A stretch of 64,000 bases of DNA from Agrocybe praecox (Eukaryota; Basidiomycota; Agaricomycetes; Agaricales; Agrocybaceae). Position 1 is the first letter of the stretch. The number at the start of each line of letters is the position of its first letter. The stretch spans positions 2,976,001 through 3,040,000 of the forward strand of contig OZ024844.1 in the NCBI GenBank assembly GCA_964017145.1, in the 5' to 3' direction. Shown here piece after piece: positions 1 through 13,623 of this stretch. The notes beneath the pieces are model-generated. The model was not told the DNA's origin. It saw only the letters and a list, made by a program, of their open reading frames with translations, and searched no databases. The translations under genes and the position numbers were made by a program.

Positions 1-313
1 GTTGGACAGCACCCGACACGTCGACAGCGGATGCGGGCGTAGCTGGTTGCGCGGGAGCTCGGGCCTGCTGGGCGTCCTGTGCAGGTCTCGACGCGTTCGC
101 GACCGCGATTCCAGATGCAACAATAGCCGCGGCCGGGCCAGAATTCGCAGTTGCCACCGCTGGAGGAGCTTGAGTCGACGGCGGGGTAGGCATGGGTGCG
201 CTGGGAGCCCCCAAGGTCGCGGCCTGGGCCGCAGGGGGGGCATTTTGAGGTTGGGTGGGAACATTGGGTGTGTTCCCCCCAGAGAAATTGAGGCCGAGAT
301 GAGCACCATCCAT
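1..313 (-). CDS. Start of an Ala/Pro-rich protein, cut by the window edge
   Basis: On the minus strand an ATG at 313-311 opens a frame that stays open to base 1 (104 codons). The product begins MDGAHLGLNFSGG and becomes very rich in Pro, Ala, Gln and Thr, with no recognisable domain in the visible part. Such disordered N-termini are common in fungal transcription or RNA-binding proteins, but nothing here decides the function. The plus-strand frame over the same bases is Arg-rich and is most likely a shadow. The gap to the next feature (314-611) shows nothing beyond probable promoter sequence. The start codon is inferred from open frame and composition only. Confidence 0.5.
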   Translation of the reverse strand, partial: MDGAHLGLNFSGGNTPNVPTQPQNAPPAAQAATLGAPSAPMPTPPSTQAPPAVATANSGPAAAIVASGIAVANASRPAQDAQQARAPAQPATPASAVDVSGAVQ

Positions 314-611
314 TTTGAGTGAAGAATTAAGGCGAGATAGTGTAGAGATTAATAAGGAAAAATGTACTGTAGAGCCGCCGTGTAGGCTTCGTGCAGGCTT
401 CGAGGCTGGTCAAATGGTGGTGATGAGCAACGAGCGTGGCGAAAATTTCCCATCACTCACCATTTGCTCGGCTGGACGTCGGGGCCGGCCGTTCCGTTAG
501 ACCCCGTGCTATTCCATGGACCTCGTTCCCAGTCGATCCAACGCTCTCGTAAAATTCGGTAAATTACAGCACGCTCCCACGTCTACCCACGCCACCGTGT
601 TTCCTCTTTCT

Positions 612-2378
612 TCATTCTTCGTCACTTGCGTACATACTATCCTCGTCACTTTCGCTGTCAATTGCCACAGTGTCCATATCCAATGACACATCTTCTTCAT
701 CCAGCACCGGGAACATCAGATCCACCTTCCCCTTTTCAAGATCATCAATAATCTGCTCGAGCTCACCTGTCGGCGGTTCTTCCATCTCGATGTCATTAAC
801 CTGGACCACCGTCTCTGCAACAAAGGGATTATCATCACTTGGAAACATAGTTGTGAATGACTCCTGGGTTTTGGCACCGTCACGTATTGGATTACTTGTG
901 AGTCTGTTGGCTTGCTCCGCTGAGTTGGGGTCGATGTTTTGCGTACTTATAGAATCTTCGTTTGAGTTTACAGGGGTTATTTGACGTCGTCTTCGTAGCT
1001 TTATGAAGGCTTCGTTATACTCGTGAAGGGGGTTCTTTGCTCCGGTTGTGAGGCTGTGAAAACCGGACGAGATGATATCTTTTACAGGAGGATCATCATC
1101 ATCCAATGTACGTCCTTTCTGAATCTCGTATACTTTATGCTCGCCTAACGAATCTATTAGACTTTCGATATCTTTTGATAGCTGTGGTGGTGCGTGTCGA
1201 CTCCCTTGATCTGCGCCCAACATGCCATGGAAATTCTTTGCCAGTTGTCGAAGCATGTCGACACAAGGAGATATCGAAGCTAGCCATTCCCAGGATGCGT
1301 TGCTTCCATGGGCCTTGTAAAACGTCTACACAAAGCATAGTAAGTCTCAAGAGTTGGATTTAATATACTTTATCATACTTACCTTGATCCAAAAATTTAG
1401 GTGTTCTTGAACGAGGTCGACTTCAACCCATGAGTTTGGGTGCCCGGTTGGATTGGCTAGCCAGTTATTTAGAATAACGGCTTTGTCTTCGAGTGAGAAA
1501 TTGGTTACTTTTCTTTTTATATCAAGTGAGCGTACTTTACTTCCGTTGTAAGTATATTCGTTAAATGATGGATAATGTGAAGCATCTCGTGTGCATATTT
1601 TGTCCGCCCATTACCCCGAAATCCAAGCGCCCATATCTTGAGCACCAGGACAATCCGCCCCGAGTCACCTGTCTTCACAGCATCCGTGAATTCTCGTGAT
1701 ACTAACGCGTCGCGTAAAAAGAGGACAGCGTTTTCGAAAACCACATCACCTTCCTGTGATTTATGCTGTGACTGATTTTCTCGTAGTTCTTGTAGCTGCT
1801 GTACCGTAGAGGCCTCTGTGTAGCGTGAATATATTGCCTCTGCGTGGTAAACCAGGTTGTCCCATGTTGTGAATTTGGTAGTGTATTGCTGTAATGACCC
1901 TGTTTTTGAGACCAGCAGTAAGCAGTGCAGGACACGAACATACAAGGACACAAAAATTAAATCCCTTGATACTCGAAATGACGGAGGAGAAGACAGGGTC
2001 ATAGGAAGTCTGCCCAATCTTGTGTTATGGAACCAAAGTGAACCGGGATTTCTTATTCCAGTGTTCGCTTTTCCCCAATGAGTATGCAGAAGTCCCAGTA
2101 TGTCTGACATTTTTGCATGAAATAATCCTGGAATCCACGTCGACCGAAAAAACGCATTGAATCCAGTTTCTTGGCCAGCTCGAATATTCTCGATAGCCCG
2201 AAAACGCGCTAAAGATAATTGATCGCCTGCATGATATCGAAGCCGTTGTGAACAGTTTGGAATGTCGTTATCGTTCTGGTGCAGTGTCTTTCTAATTGCT
2301 TCATCAACCTCTATATTTCCGAGGATGGTAGCTTCATTGATTGGCCAAGATTGAAGTGGATGGACACTGGTTTTATGG
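612..2378 (-). pseudogene. DUF6589-family gene, 5'-truncated and frameshifted
   Basis: The reading frame (roughly 2378 to 1540) and the downstream exons (to the stop at 612) match the basidiomycete-expanded DUF6589 family as I recall it: a GRTKYAHEMLH block, then NNWLANPTG, WVEVDLVQEHLNFWIK, NASWEWL and a GADQGSRHAPP block. An intron runs from about 1382 down to 1326. Between HEMLHIIHHL and NEYTYNGSKVRS (around 1545-1575) the frame changes with no GT-AG intron available, so I read a frameshift. The 5' end stops at 2378, where a copy of the PPP4R1-like 5' region begins. The acidic tail ends in ASDEE. Function of DUF6589 is not established; its scattered, often broken copies suggest a mobile-element link, which is inference. 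Confidence 0.7.
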
Positions 2379-2835
2379 AATGTTTTTGGTTGATGGGTGA
2401 TTGTAAATTGTGAGAGAGCTTTGTGCTGCTTCCATCCATGTCTGTGCCCCCGACGCACATCGCCCTCCCCTCGCCGCCCTCATGTCCAGACAATTTCCGT
2501 CTCTCCCCAAACAACCAGAACACTCCCTTCTTCACTCCTCTGACTTCCCCCGCCTCTCCCTCTGTCTATTTCACCCCTCCCAGCTCTCCACAGTACCCAC
2601 TTCCCCCGACCCTCCAGACAGACGATGCCTTCCCTCAAGCACTCGATAACCATCCTGTTGATTTTGCTCTCGATGATGATGGGCTCAGCACCCTTGAGAA
2701 GATTTATCTCTATTCTCGCAGCAGAGCTACGCTTCACCGTGTCTTCATCGCGCACGCTCTCCCAGAGTATCTTCTCCAGGTCACTCCACAAGAAGCTGTA
2801 GAATATGTCTTACCTCTTCTCAGTGGGCTGGCAAT
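2379..2835 (+). pseudogene. Partial copy of the 5' end of the PPP4R1-like gene
   Basis: These 457 bases align without gaps to 5093-5549 (constant offset 2714), with a few dozen substitutions. The copy holds 59 bases of leader, the start codon (2438) and coding sequence up to LSGLA of the first exon, then diverges abruptly at 2836 into unrelated AT-rich sequence. The reading frame runs on only to a stop near 2953. It lacks the HEAT-repeat body and is a truncated duplicate. Its left edge coincides with the broken end of the DUF6589 gene. Confidence 0.85.
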
Positions 2836-3392
2836 ATTCATTGTTTTCTTTTTTCCATTCCATTTGCTTAGGCAGTTATTGTATGGATGTTATATCATAA
2901 TAAATCGAGGTCGATCTCGACCAGTGTTAGGAATATTTAAATCATCCGAGTAGTCATGGAACAAAGGGAAGCCTAGATGTGAAGCGGCTTTAGTAGACCT
3001 TTGTAATTAATAACTCGAGCAGCGAGTAGCGGGGGGTTGCGGAATCGGAAAATATTCCGAAATTGAATCGATATCGATTAGACTTGCTAGTCACGCTCCA
3101 TTCCATCTATAAAACAACAGAAAGTCGTCCATTGCGCCTTTCTTCATTCTCTTCAACACCATCGGTGAGTACTTGCTCTTCTAGAGATATTGTTTTATCA
3201 CGTGGATCCCGAAAGCATTTGATTTCTTTCCCCGGTTGCGGTTGCTTTCGTTTTAGAGCGCTTGCATTCAACATATATATCGCCGCACGTCATGGATTGT
3301 ACTTCTCGTCTTCTCTCTCTTTCGCATTATAAAACCGCTTGTTTTCTTCTATTCTCGCTCGATAACTCCTTGAACACCCCTCGCTGATATCG
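2836..3392 (+). promoter_or_regulatory. Upstream region of the aspartate aminotransferase gene
   Basis: No convincing coding sequence is present between the truncated duplicate and the aminotransferase start. A TATA-like TATAAAA lies at 3108-3114, followed by pyrimidine-rich sequence (3130-3160 and 3305-3360), the usual look of a fungal promoter and leader. Assignment rests on position and composition. Confidence 0.35.
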
Positions 3393-5058
<1,666 letters not shown>

Positions 5059-5092
5059 AAATAGAATGACGTCATGTAATTCATTGTGTTGT

Positions 5093-5549
5093 AATGTTTT
5101 TGGTTGATGGGTGATTGTAAATTGTGAGAGAGCTTTGTGCTGCTTCCATCCATGTCTGTGCCCCCGACGCACATCGCCCTCCCCCCGCCGCCCTCATGGC
5201 CAGACAACTTTCGTCTCTCCCCAAACAACCAGAACACACCCTTCTTCACTCCTCCGTCTTCCCCCGCTTCTCCCTCCGTCTATTTCACCCCACCCAGCTC
5301 TCCACAGCACCCACTTCCCCCGACCCTCCAAACAGACGATGCCTTTCCTCAAGCACTCGATAACCATCCTGTTGATTTTTCTCTCGACGACGATGGGCTC
5401 AGCACCCTCGAGAAGATTTATCTCTATTCTCGCAGCAGAGCTACCTTTCACCGTGTCTTTATCGCGCACGCTCTCCCAGAGTATCTTCTCCAGGTCACTC
5501 CACAAGAAGCTGTAGAATATGTCTTACCTCTTCTCAGTGGGCTGGCAAT
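5093..5549 (+). repeat. Source copy of the 457 bp dispersed duplication
   Basis: This stretch covers the last 59 bases before the PPP4R1-like start codon and most of exon 1. It is the intact partner of 2379-2835, in the same orientation. The aspartate aminotransferase gene lies between the two copies. Confidence 0.85.
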
Positions 5550-8500
5550 GGACGAAGGTACGTGCACCAATCACCTGCTACAAGATCCCTTTTTTTCTCA
5601 CTCCGGTCATCTAGACGAACTTGTCAAAGAAGCTTTGGCAGCCGAGTTGGTCTCCATTATCTGGTGGTTCTTCACGGTGATTTTTTCCCTCTTAACGCTC
5701 ATGTACCAAGCCATTCCTAACATCTTCGCCTCGCATTTTTTAAACCCTTTTTTAGCATTGTCAAATCATTCCTGATGACCTTAAACCGGAAGAGGCCTAT
5801 GCATCGTCTTCGACCACGGTCACTATATCAGTTCAAGCATTTACTCCAATCCTTGGGACCCTTCTTCTAAGCTCAAATCTGCGAGTAGGTGGCGTCGCCC
5901 GCTTGGCCATCGTCGATCTCCTGTCTCGTATGAAAAAGGCCGATGTCCGCGAGCACGGGGCCTATCATCCCCACCTCCAGCAGCATTCACCGGCCGACCT
6001 CATCCATCCGTGGGAAATCGTTACGAGCAATCATGAAGATGACGACGAAGACGCACCACTGCCAATTGGCCTCTTTGGATCATCTGAGCGGGCCATGTTC
6101 ACTGCGGAGATCTTGTACCAGGTTGTGATCGGCATGGGCAAACTGGATGATGAAACCCCTGCACAGGAAGAAACTCAGACTCCTACGGGAAGTAGTAATA
6201 CTAGCCAAGCGCAAGCGCCTGATACGAATTCGTATTTTCCGCCTCTTCCTGCTGGTGCGACGTCCCCAGGATATTCAACGCTACATCCGAATGCGACAGT
6301 GCAGGTCCAATCGAATGATCAGATGGCCCTTTCACCTGGCACAGAGTTCCCTCCAAATGCTGGACAGTCCTCTAGTTCTGAATATCTAATGGATGTTGAT
6401 AGTCCTATGTATGTGATTAACCTTTGGATAAATTTGTGTACTCATTTTTTGGCATCCTTTAGGGAACCATATCTGGAAGATAGCGACGATGAACAAGCTG
6501 CGGTAGGCAGGTTGTCCAGTATGTCTCTTATGGCTGCTGTTACAGCAAGCGGTGAATATATGTGCTTTTATAATGCGCGTTCTATTCTGAACTACGTAAA
6601 TAGGTGTTTTGGAGGAGGACACCCAACGCGCTTTCGTAACGGAAGTGGAACGTATTGGTCGTGACTCGGTCTATTGGGTCAGACGAGAAGCTTCATTTGC
6701 ACTTGGTGCTCTAGCAAAAGTTGTACCGCCAGAGCTAGTTATCAATTCATTGGTAAGTTGCACAAGTATAAATTGTTTCCATCAACCTAATCTTTTTGCA
6801 TTAGCTTCCGCTCTTTGACGCGCTGCGATGGGATGCAGTTTGGCACGTCCGGCATTCTGCCTTGTTTGCTCTTCCTGCGATTCTGTCCCGGCTTTCGCCT
6901 GCGCAAAGGAGGACTGTAGCAATGGAAACTCTGATGGCTCTTTCTGGTGACCAGAACGCGACAGTTCGTTGCGGTGTGCTCGAAGCACTGGGTGAAGTTA
7001 TATACACCTTTATAAATGATGCAGACGGCCCGCCACAAGAACTTCTTGATCTTTTCTTAACTCGTAAAGGGAACCGACAACGCGCATTGCCATCACTAGG
7101 CGCACAAACACCGCGAGAGTCATTTTATCTAGATCCCAAGAGACCTCTAATATGCGCATTCAACTTTCCAGCAGTGGCGCTTACATTAGGGAGCCGGAGA
7201 TGGGTGGAATTACGCGCTGATTATCTAGACTTGGCTTCAGATTCTAGCATTGGCGTACGGCGGACGTTGGCTGCTAGTCTGGGAGAGATGGCGAAGATTA
7301 TTGGGGCTGAGAATGCTCAGAAGGATTTGGTAGATGTTTGGCGTACATGCATCATGACGGATGAGGAGGAGGTGCGGATGAAGGCCATAGAATCTCTTGG
7401 GGAGTTGGTGAGAATTGTGGAGAACGAGGTAGGAAAGCCGCTTGTGCAGCAATTGTTGACGGAATGGAATGAAGGCAACTTTCGTAGTTGGAGAGAACGC
7501 GAATCGATCGAAAAATGTTTGGTTGATTGGGTTGAGGTGATAGGTCTAGATACACCTTCTCTTGTGTTTGGTCTGCTCGAGAAAGGGCTCGAGGATAATG
7601 TGGCGTCAGTGCGAGAGGCTGCTGTGTCCATCGTAAGTCTGATGTTTACTTATTCTTGTCTGTGCCGATCTTGTTCAAAAATGATTGTATTCTATTGTAT
7701 CAGATTCCCAAGCTGTGGCTGGCTTTTGCATCACAGACGCACGTTCTGGCCAGTTTCTATCACGAGCTAGAACAGCTGGCGAAGTCATCAAACTACCGAA
7801 GACGCATGACGTACGTCGTGCTTGAACTATTGTTCGTTAGGCTGATTGACTACAACTTTTGGGATTTTTTCTTTCTTCGCTTTTAGTTTTGTCGCTTGTC
7901 AACAGGCATTGGCGCTTACTGTTGATGCAGCCGGACAACTCTCGATTCTACGTGATCAACAGCCCTTAAGTTCCGTTGCTAATTTAGCGAACGATGGTAT
8001 TGAAGGTGTGCGGATTGGGGTTGCTCGTTTTGCAGCGACCGTTTACGGTAAATATGTGTTGAGATTTATAATGTTCTGGAAGCTGATGGATTTGTTGTGG
8101 TTCCTTTTGTAGAAACATTGTCGCATGATGAACATGCTATTCCAAGCGCACTTGATGATCTTGTACAGAGGTTATCTCAGGATCCGTCTCACGGGGTACA
8201 ATCATACGTCTCAGAGATGTCAAGCGGAGGACCATCCATGGCCATTGATCAATTATCCGTGCCTTCTGCATCTTCATCATCATCATCCCTATATTCCAAC
8301 ATACAATCTAAGGCTCACACAGCCGCAGCCTCACAAGTAGCCACATTTTCGAGGCCGCCGCGAACGAGTCCTAATAATCATCATCAGATTAGCTTTTCGC
8401 CGCAGCCGATTGAATTGGAATCGCCCTCGCCAACTATAGGGAGAATATATGCTGCCAGCTCAGAATTAGGTTACTTTGATCGCGGTGCTGGCAGTCGTGA

Positions 8501-8705
8501 TGATCATGCTAATGGTGGTCAATTTCAGCTTCATCCTCTGGGGTTGGGTGATAATGGAGGAAGTTCAGCTCCACTTGGATCATCTTCAGGCGGACCGGTG
8601 GTTTTGAATAACACTCAGAGAACCTCGTACTTTCCGTCGGCGGAGGCGAGGGCTGCTGCTGCTGCGGGCGCTAATGCTGGCGACAGAGTCGGCGTTCCGG
8701 TGTGA
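5152..8705 (+). CDS. PPP4R1-like HEAT-repeat phosphatase regulatory subunit
   Basis: Nine exons join in frame: 5152-5557, 5615-5676, 5756-6408, 6463-6551, 6604-6752, 6805-7632, 7704-7810, 7887-8047 and 8113-8705 (1015 residues). After a Pro/Ser-rich start the protein has HEAT-type helix pairs, for example SVYWVRREASFALGALAKVV, VWHVRHSALFALPAI, SIGVRRTLAASLGEMAKI, EVRMKAIESLGELV and ASVREAAVSI, separated by an acidic Ser-rich linker (about residues 230-370) and ending in a low-complexity Ser/Gly/Ala tail. This arrangement fits regulatory subunit 1 of protein phosphatase 4 (PPP4R1), a scaffold that targets the PP4 catalytic subunit. A different PP2A/PP4 HEAT subunit is the main alternative. The ATG at 5152 is chosen as the first ATG in frame. 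Confidence 0.72.
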
Positions 8706-9096
8706 TAGATTTCTTCTGTTTCCACCATTTCTTCGCTCTCGCTCACTTTCTTGTTACTCGCTTGATTATATATACCTCTAGGATGTTAATTACTTATTTT
8801 TAATCATTATCTGTGTGCCTTGCCAATGATGTGATTGAGCACATGAACTGTTGGCCGTGTGTATGTCAGGTTCTAATAAGGCCGTCGCGATTCCGCACTC
8901 CGAGCTGAGTTTGAAAATAGTCGGTGAATTGTGAGGGCTATTCTGGGAAGAGTATAATCCAGGGTTAGACTTGTTCTTGGTCTTTTTCCCTTGAAGCTCG
9001 GCTTCTCATCCCCTTCCCTTTCCCTTCTTGTACCACACCTAAACCGTCGAACGGTTTTCTCCACGCTCCCTTCAACCTCACCTTCATGAACCTATC
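8706..9096. other. Intergenic region with a short upstream ORF
   Basis: This 391-base spacer holds the 3' end of the PPP4R1-like gene (AT-rich, 8760-8830) and a pyrimidine-rich promoter and leader for the next gene (8980-9080). A five-codon upstream ORF (ATG at 9086, TGA at 9101-9103) overlaps the main start codon at 9097 in another frame. Nothing else is seen. Confidence 0.4.
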
Positions 9097-11452
9097 ATGC
9101 TGAACCTCCTCAAGACACTTCGGTATTTCATCTTTGGTGCGCTTAGACTGCTTGAACGTAATCTCGGTTAGGAATAACCTGGGTATCTTTTTCTCTCACA
9201 GGTGTATTTGTTATCTGTAATGCTATCATTACGAGTGTCGCTGTATGGAATTTGGGTATCGTGCAGTCTATCGCATCGGACGGTATGCGTCTTGCTCCTT
9301 CCTGTTCCCCCCCTGTCGTCGCTGTTTTGCTGATCATAAAGGTCTGGTATAACAGGCATTTTGAAACGCATCGATAGTTACTTGATATTCGTGGGAGCTC
9401 TGGGTCTTTTTTTGATATTTACGATGTGAGTTGGCTATGTTGTACCGTCGGTGTGTGGCCCTTTTCTGAAGAGATGAATGCACCTTGGAATAGTATCTTC
9501 TTTGAGATCCATGGTAGGAATGTGGTCTTCGTTAGGGTTTGGTTCGAGCTTTCGTGGACGGGTCTTTTCTGTCTAATGGAGTTTGGTATGTTGTTACGCT
9601 TTGTATCTTTGAGTGTGTGTCTTGCCTTGCTAATTCGGTACTCTGATCATCATCATCATCATCTAGTTGGTGCAGCACTCATCACTGCCCAGAGCAACTC
9701 CCAGACGTGTGATACTCAGACGACAACGACGGCATCATCAACAACGAGTTGGTTTCCTTTCCTTTTTCTGTGATTGTTGCTATCTTTAGGTTTGCTTATA
9801 CTGGATTTTTTAAATTCTTTTCAGGTGTTCAGCCAGCATCTGCCAGCGAGTCACCATGTGCGTCTTCTGAGGTACTACAAGCGTTCACTTGGATCTGCGC
9901 AACCTTACGTGAGTCTACCTCCTTTATTTTGATCTTATTACTGCACATCCGGAGACATGCTCAATTGATCTCTTTATGAAAAATTTATGATCGTTGATTA
10001 ACTGCTTTACTGACTCTATTTTAAATCCACCATCTAGTACTCGGGTATTTCACTGTTCTGTCTATTCTTACTATCACGAGGCGGAAAGATGACCCTACGA
10101 TATGGGACTGTGCAGTCCGCCGATTCCCCGTGGTCATGAACAACTATCATGTCAGCAAAAGCCCGTCTCCTACACCTTTGCCTAGGTTTGCAGGGGAACA
10201 GAGCGGGGTACCTATCATCGCTGCGCCTGTTCCTCGGCGAGTTGCGATTATTCGAGAACCTATTCTATCTTATCGCTCGGAACTCAGCCAAGAGTATGAG
10301 ATTGAGCACTATCAATCCCCAGAATCTCAGATGTTCCAGGGAGGGCCTGTTTCTGACCATCATGGTCAGTTTATGGCTACGACCACCCAAATTGCTGCAC
10401 AACCTATCATGTCGACCGAGGCTAATTCTCACCAACGCTCGCAGAGCATGAGCCATAGGATACCACGACAATCAGAAATGAATACATCACCTATAACACC
10501 TTCACCCTTTTATCATACTTCTGTGTTGACTGCACTCGGACAACAATCACAAGCACAGGTGCAGACACGGCAGCAAATGCAACAGCAGCAAACGCAGACG
10601 CAGCTAAGACCAGTACGACCGCTCCCAGTTGCACATGTGGATAAAGTTGTTAGACGATTACCTCCCTCACCTCCTTCACCTCCTCCGCTAGGCAACTGGC
10701 CACGACAGGATCCCACGGCCGAAACGACTACTAGATCGACATCCCGTGTAAAGCGGAAACCATTACCGCAACCTTCTACGCAAGTTGAGCCACAGCCTCA
10801 GCAAATGCAACGTACTTCAAGTTCACACTATTCTTCACGGCGGCAGCAACAGGAATTGCCTGTCACTTTAACTACTTCGGGCGACGTACCTCCTGCTGGT
10901 GGTTCTCAGGCTAGACACAGGTCTCGTCGTTCTTCAAGGGTGCTGCAGCAGGAAATGCCTCCCAATTCTACTTCCACATCAAATCCAGCTCCTCCTTCTG
11001 ACGCTCGTCATCAATCTCGTCGTTCGTCGCGAGTGCTGCAGCAGGATGTTTCTACTTCCAATACAAACCCAAGCTATGGTCAGCCTCCAGCCTCTGAAGC
11101 TCAACACCAACATCGTCGCTCGTCACGCGTGCTGCAGCAAGAGTTGCCTCCAATCAATACTTCAAATACAACGGCTGATCAGGCTCCCGCTTCTCATGCT
11201 CGTCATCAATCTGAATCTCGAAAGCTGCGACCACTGCCACCTCCTCGGCCGTCGCCTGCCTCCTATGAACTCGACCCATCCGAATTGGCTGCTGCTCTCC
11301 AGCCTTTTGCAGAGACACCCGTCTCTCCGCGTACCAAAATGAGGCCTTTTGGACCTCGACGAAAGTCGAATTCTATAGATGATGGACGGACTGCCAGTGC
11401 TGATGTGAACTTGTCAAAAATGCCCTCGTTTCGCTCGATGGGATTTAGATAA
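9097..11452 (+). CDS. Four-helix MARVEL-like membrane protein with long cytosolic tail
   Basis: Seven exons: 9097-9136, 9202-9282, 9356-9425, 9494-9585, 9667-9747, 9825-9908 and 10038-11452 (620 residues). The first 165 residues hold four hydrophobic segments: around FVICNAIITSVAVWNLGIV, LIFVGALGLFLIF, FELSWTGLFCLMEFVGAALI and LLGYFTVLSILTI. The short helix spacing and the Trp/Glu-bearing third helix resemble fungal MARVEL-domain proteins, which act in membrane organisation. The remaining 455 residues are Pro/Gln/Ser-rich and probably disordered, with three copies plus a remnant of an RRSSRVLQQ unit (about 10915-11220) and several polyproline stretches that could bind SH3 domains. Exon phases agree throughout. 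Function beyond membrane topology is not known. Confidence 0.72.
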
Positions 11453-11955
11453 TGCTTTTCTTCGATTTCTTCCGAAAATTCACTAGGTGGATGACTTTTT
11501 AGGTGTTAATTAGTAATGAATTTTGTGTTGTATTATTTTAGTGTAATTTTTTCCCCCTAGGATGTTGTGGAACAATCTATGCTTTGCGGATGGAGTTTAA
11601 GATGTCGATTGATTGTAAGTGGTGAACAATAAGAGAGCGGTGAGCGCTTACAGCATTGTAGCTTAGGCGAAGTGATGGTTGGCTAAGCGAGCTAAGCCTA
11701 AAATAGGACAGCTTTTATTGTTCTCCTGTTTAGGCTTAACGCCCCTTGCCTTTGTCCTTTAGCGAGCGTGTGGCCGGTTTCCGAATGACTTATAAGGCGT
11801 CAACGCTGCGCCGTATTTTGGTTCTTCCCCTCCCGTCACTGGTGGACATTGGATTGCTTGCTTTTTAGATTTCTTCTCCTTTTTTCTTGCTTTGGTTGTT
11901 TTCGAACACTTTTTCTCTTCGCTAGCATATCCATTTCACTTTATCACCATTTATC
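11453..11955. other. Intergenic region with a perfect 10 bp inverted repeat
   Basis: No gene is seen in these 503 bases. TAAGCCTAAA at 11693-11702 is repeated inverted as TTTAGGCTTA at 11729-11738. Related GCTTAGGC/GCTAAGC words occur just upstream (11660-11690), so the stretch could form a hairpin or hold paired regulatory sites. Pyrimidine-rich sequence at 11820-11950 is the likely leader of the next gene. Confidence 0.35.
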
Positions 11956-13263
11956 ATGTCTTTACCGTTTTTGCTACAAGCAACCGATCCGAGACTCATC
12001 AACACGCCTTCGATGAACCTTTTGACGCGCAATCCTTTTCTCATATTTCGTCTTGTATTTCTTGGTGAGTTCTTTCTACCTCATGTTGAGCGTGTTTCTA
12101 ATCTACCTGCAGCTCTCTTGGGCAATCTAGCCTTGCTATCGCTCATTTTCGCTTCTTGGAATATCAATGCCGCGTTGTCAGTTGAATATCCAGTATCTTC
12201 GAGCTCTGTTTTCGTCATTTTGGAGAGTTGTGTGTTTCTCATTCTTGGCACGTTGTGAGTTTGGTGGCTTGCACGTAATAACGTGTCTTGCTGTTTACTC
12301 CATATCCTTAGATCAGTCCTGGCTTGCTTCCGCAAGAGAGATAGGATTTGCTATACAATTGTAGAATGTGGTTGGGTCGGTGTGATGAGTTTGTTTTACA
12401 CTGGTATGTTGTTGTATCCTTGGATGATTTCGTTGTATGTTCTAATTGGGATGTTGCAGGTACTGCGATCGCTGCGACTATTAGTGGCCCTGCCCTTTCG
12501 TGCGGTGCAACGGCCAACTGGTCTGTCTGCGCATCCTCGATGGTGTTGGTTCCAGTGACGTGGTTATCCAGCTTCCTTTGTAAGTTGCGGCATTCTCAGC
12601 TTCGGAATTCATCCCAGTTGCTCATGTATTATCCCTTCCCCAGCACTTGGCTATTTCTTGGCTATGTTCGTGACCGCCTTGGCTCATCAAAGTCTCTACA
12701 ATGATATCTGGATGCGGTCGATATACACTATTCAGTGGTTTGGACAACCCCAACAACTTCCGACGAAAGAAAAAGTCGTCAATAGCTTCTTTAAGGCCAA
12801 GACTTTGCCAGAAGAGGACCCATACTTTGACTACTACGAGGACATCGAAAGTACCGCTGCCAGGAAGAAACTCTACGCCATCCGAGACTCTGTTGAGGAA
12901 TCTATCCCTTGGGGAGGATCTGGCCAAATCCGTCGGGGAATTGACGCGCCATTCGCAACCAAGCCTAGTTCTTCTATCGCCTCTCACTCTGCTATCACCT
13001 CTCCGACTCTGCATTCACTGAATCTCCCTCTCTCGCCTATCACTCTGCCGGAGAGACTTGCGGGACCGGGTGTTTCTGGCTCTCGCTATCTCGAGAAGTT
13101 CCGCGAATCGACTGTCCTGTCGCGCCCCGAGGATACGTCGCAGTACGTGAAGCATTACCATCACCAGCATAGCAACTCTTTCCCTCCTTCCGTTGTGGAT
13201 ATGGACAAGCCTATTCCTCTCACGAGGTTGTCAAAGTGGGTTAGGGCGGACTCTTCCTTCTAA
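11956..13263 (+). CDS. Four-helix MARVEL-like membrane protein, second gene
   Basis: Five exons: 11956-12064, 12113-12254, 12312-12403, 12460-12579 and 12644-13263 (360 residues). Four hydrophobic segments fall at ALLGNLALLSLIFASW, SVFVILESCVFLILGTL, GWVGVMSLFYTGTAIAA and SLGYFLAMFVTALA, followed by a roughly 190-residue cytosolic tail with acidic and Ser/Pro-rich parts. The same architecture and short-exon style as the preceding gene on the same strand suggest the pair arose by an old duplication, although sequence similarity is weak by eye. No catalytic motif is present, so a structural or organising role in the membrane is the most that can be said. Confidence 0.7.
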
Positions 13264-13623
13264 ACGCTTGGATCCCTTCTCTCATATTATTGACGATTAC
13301 TTTGCATATACATTCGATATGGACTGACATGGATTTTACGACCCCATCATCATCATCATAGAGCAATGGCATATGGACCATGCTTCTAAACTTTGTAAAT
13401 ACTCACTTTCAGAATTAATCATTAAGATAGTTCCCTGTAGCATATAATGTCGATTCTTGTAGCACAATATAGCAATTTTTAAATTTTGAACGCTGAATAT
13501 GAATGTCGTGGGAGCGTTGGAACAACGGGAGTTGGTGATCGTTTGTATTTTACTCTTGCTTTCAACTTTCACGATATAATATTTCCTTAACCTTTTAATT
13601 CGTGACCCCTTCTATAATCCATT
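13264..13623. other. Intergenic region between convergent genes
   Basis: The two flanking genes end toward each other here, so this AT-rich 360-base stretch should hold both polyadenylation regions. A short CAT microsatellite lies near 13347-13360. Nothing else is recognised. Confidence 0.35.

Noticed and set aside
2..322. Plus-strand Arg/Gly-rich ORF at the window start
   Set aside because: The minus strand carries an ATG-started open frame with coherent Ala/Pro-rich composition. The plus-strand frame lacks ATG and looks like its shadow.
3063..3332. ORF of 89 codons before the aminotransferase
   Set aside because: It overlaps the TATA-like and pyrimidine-rich promoter, and its composition is not protein-like.
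6782..7038. Several overlapping minus-strand ORFs in the PPP4R1-like gene
   Set aside because: They are three-frame shadows of one HEAT-repeat exon.
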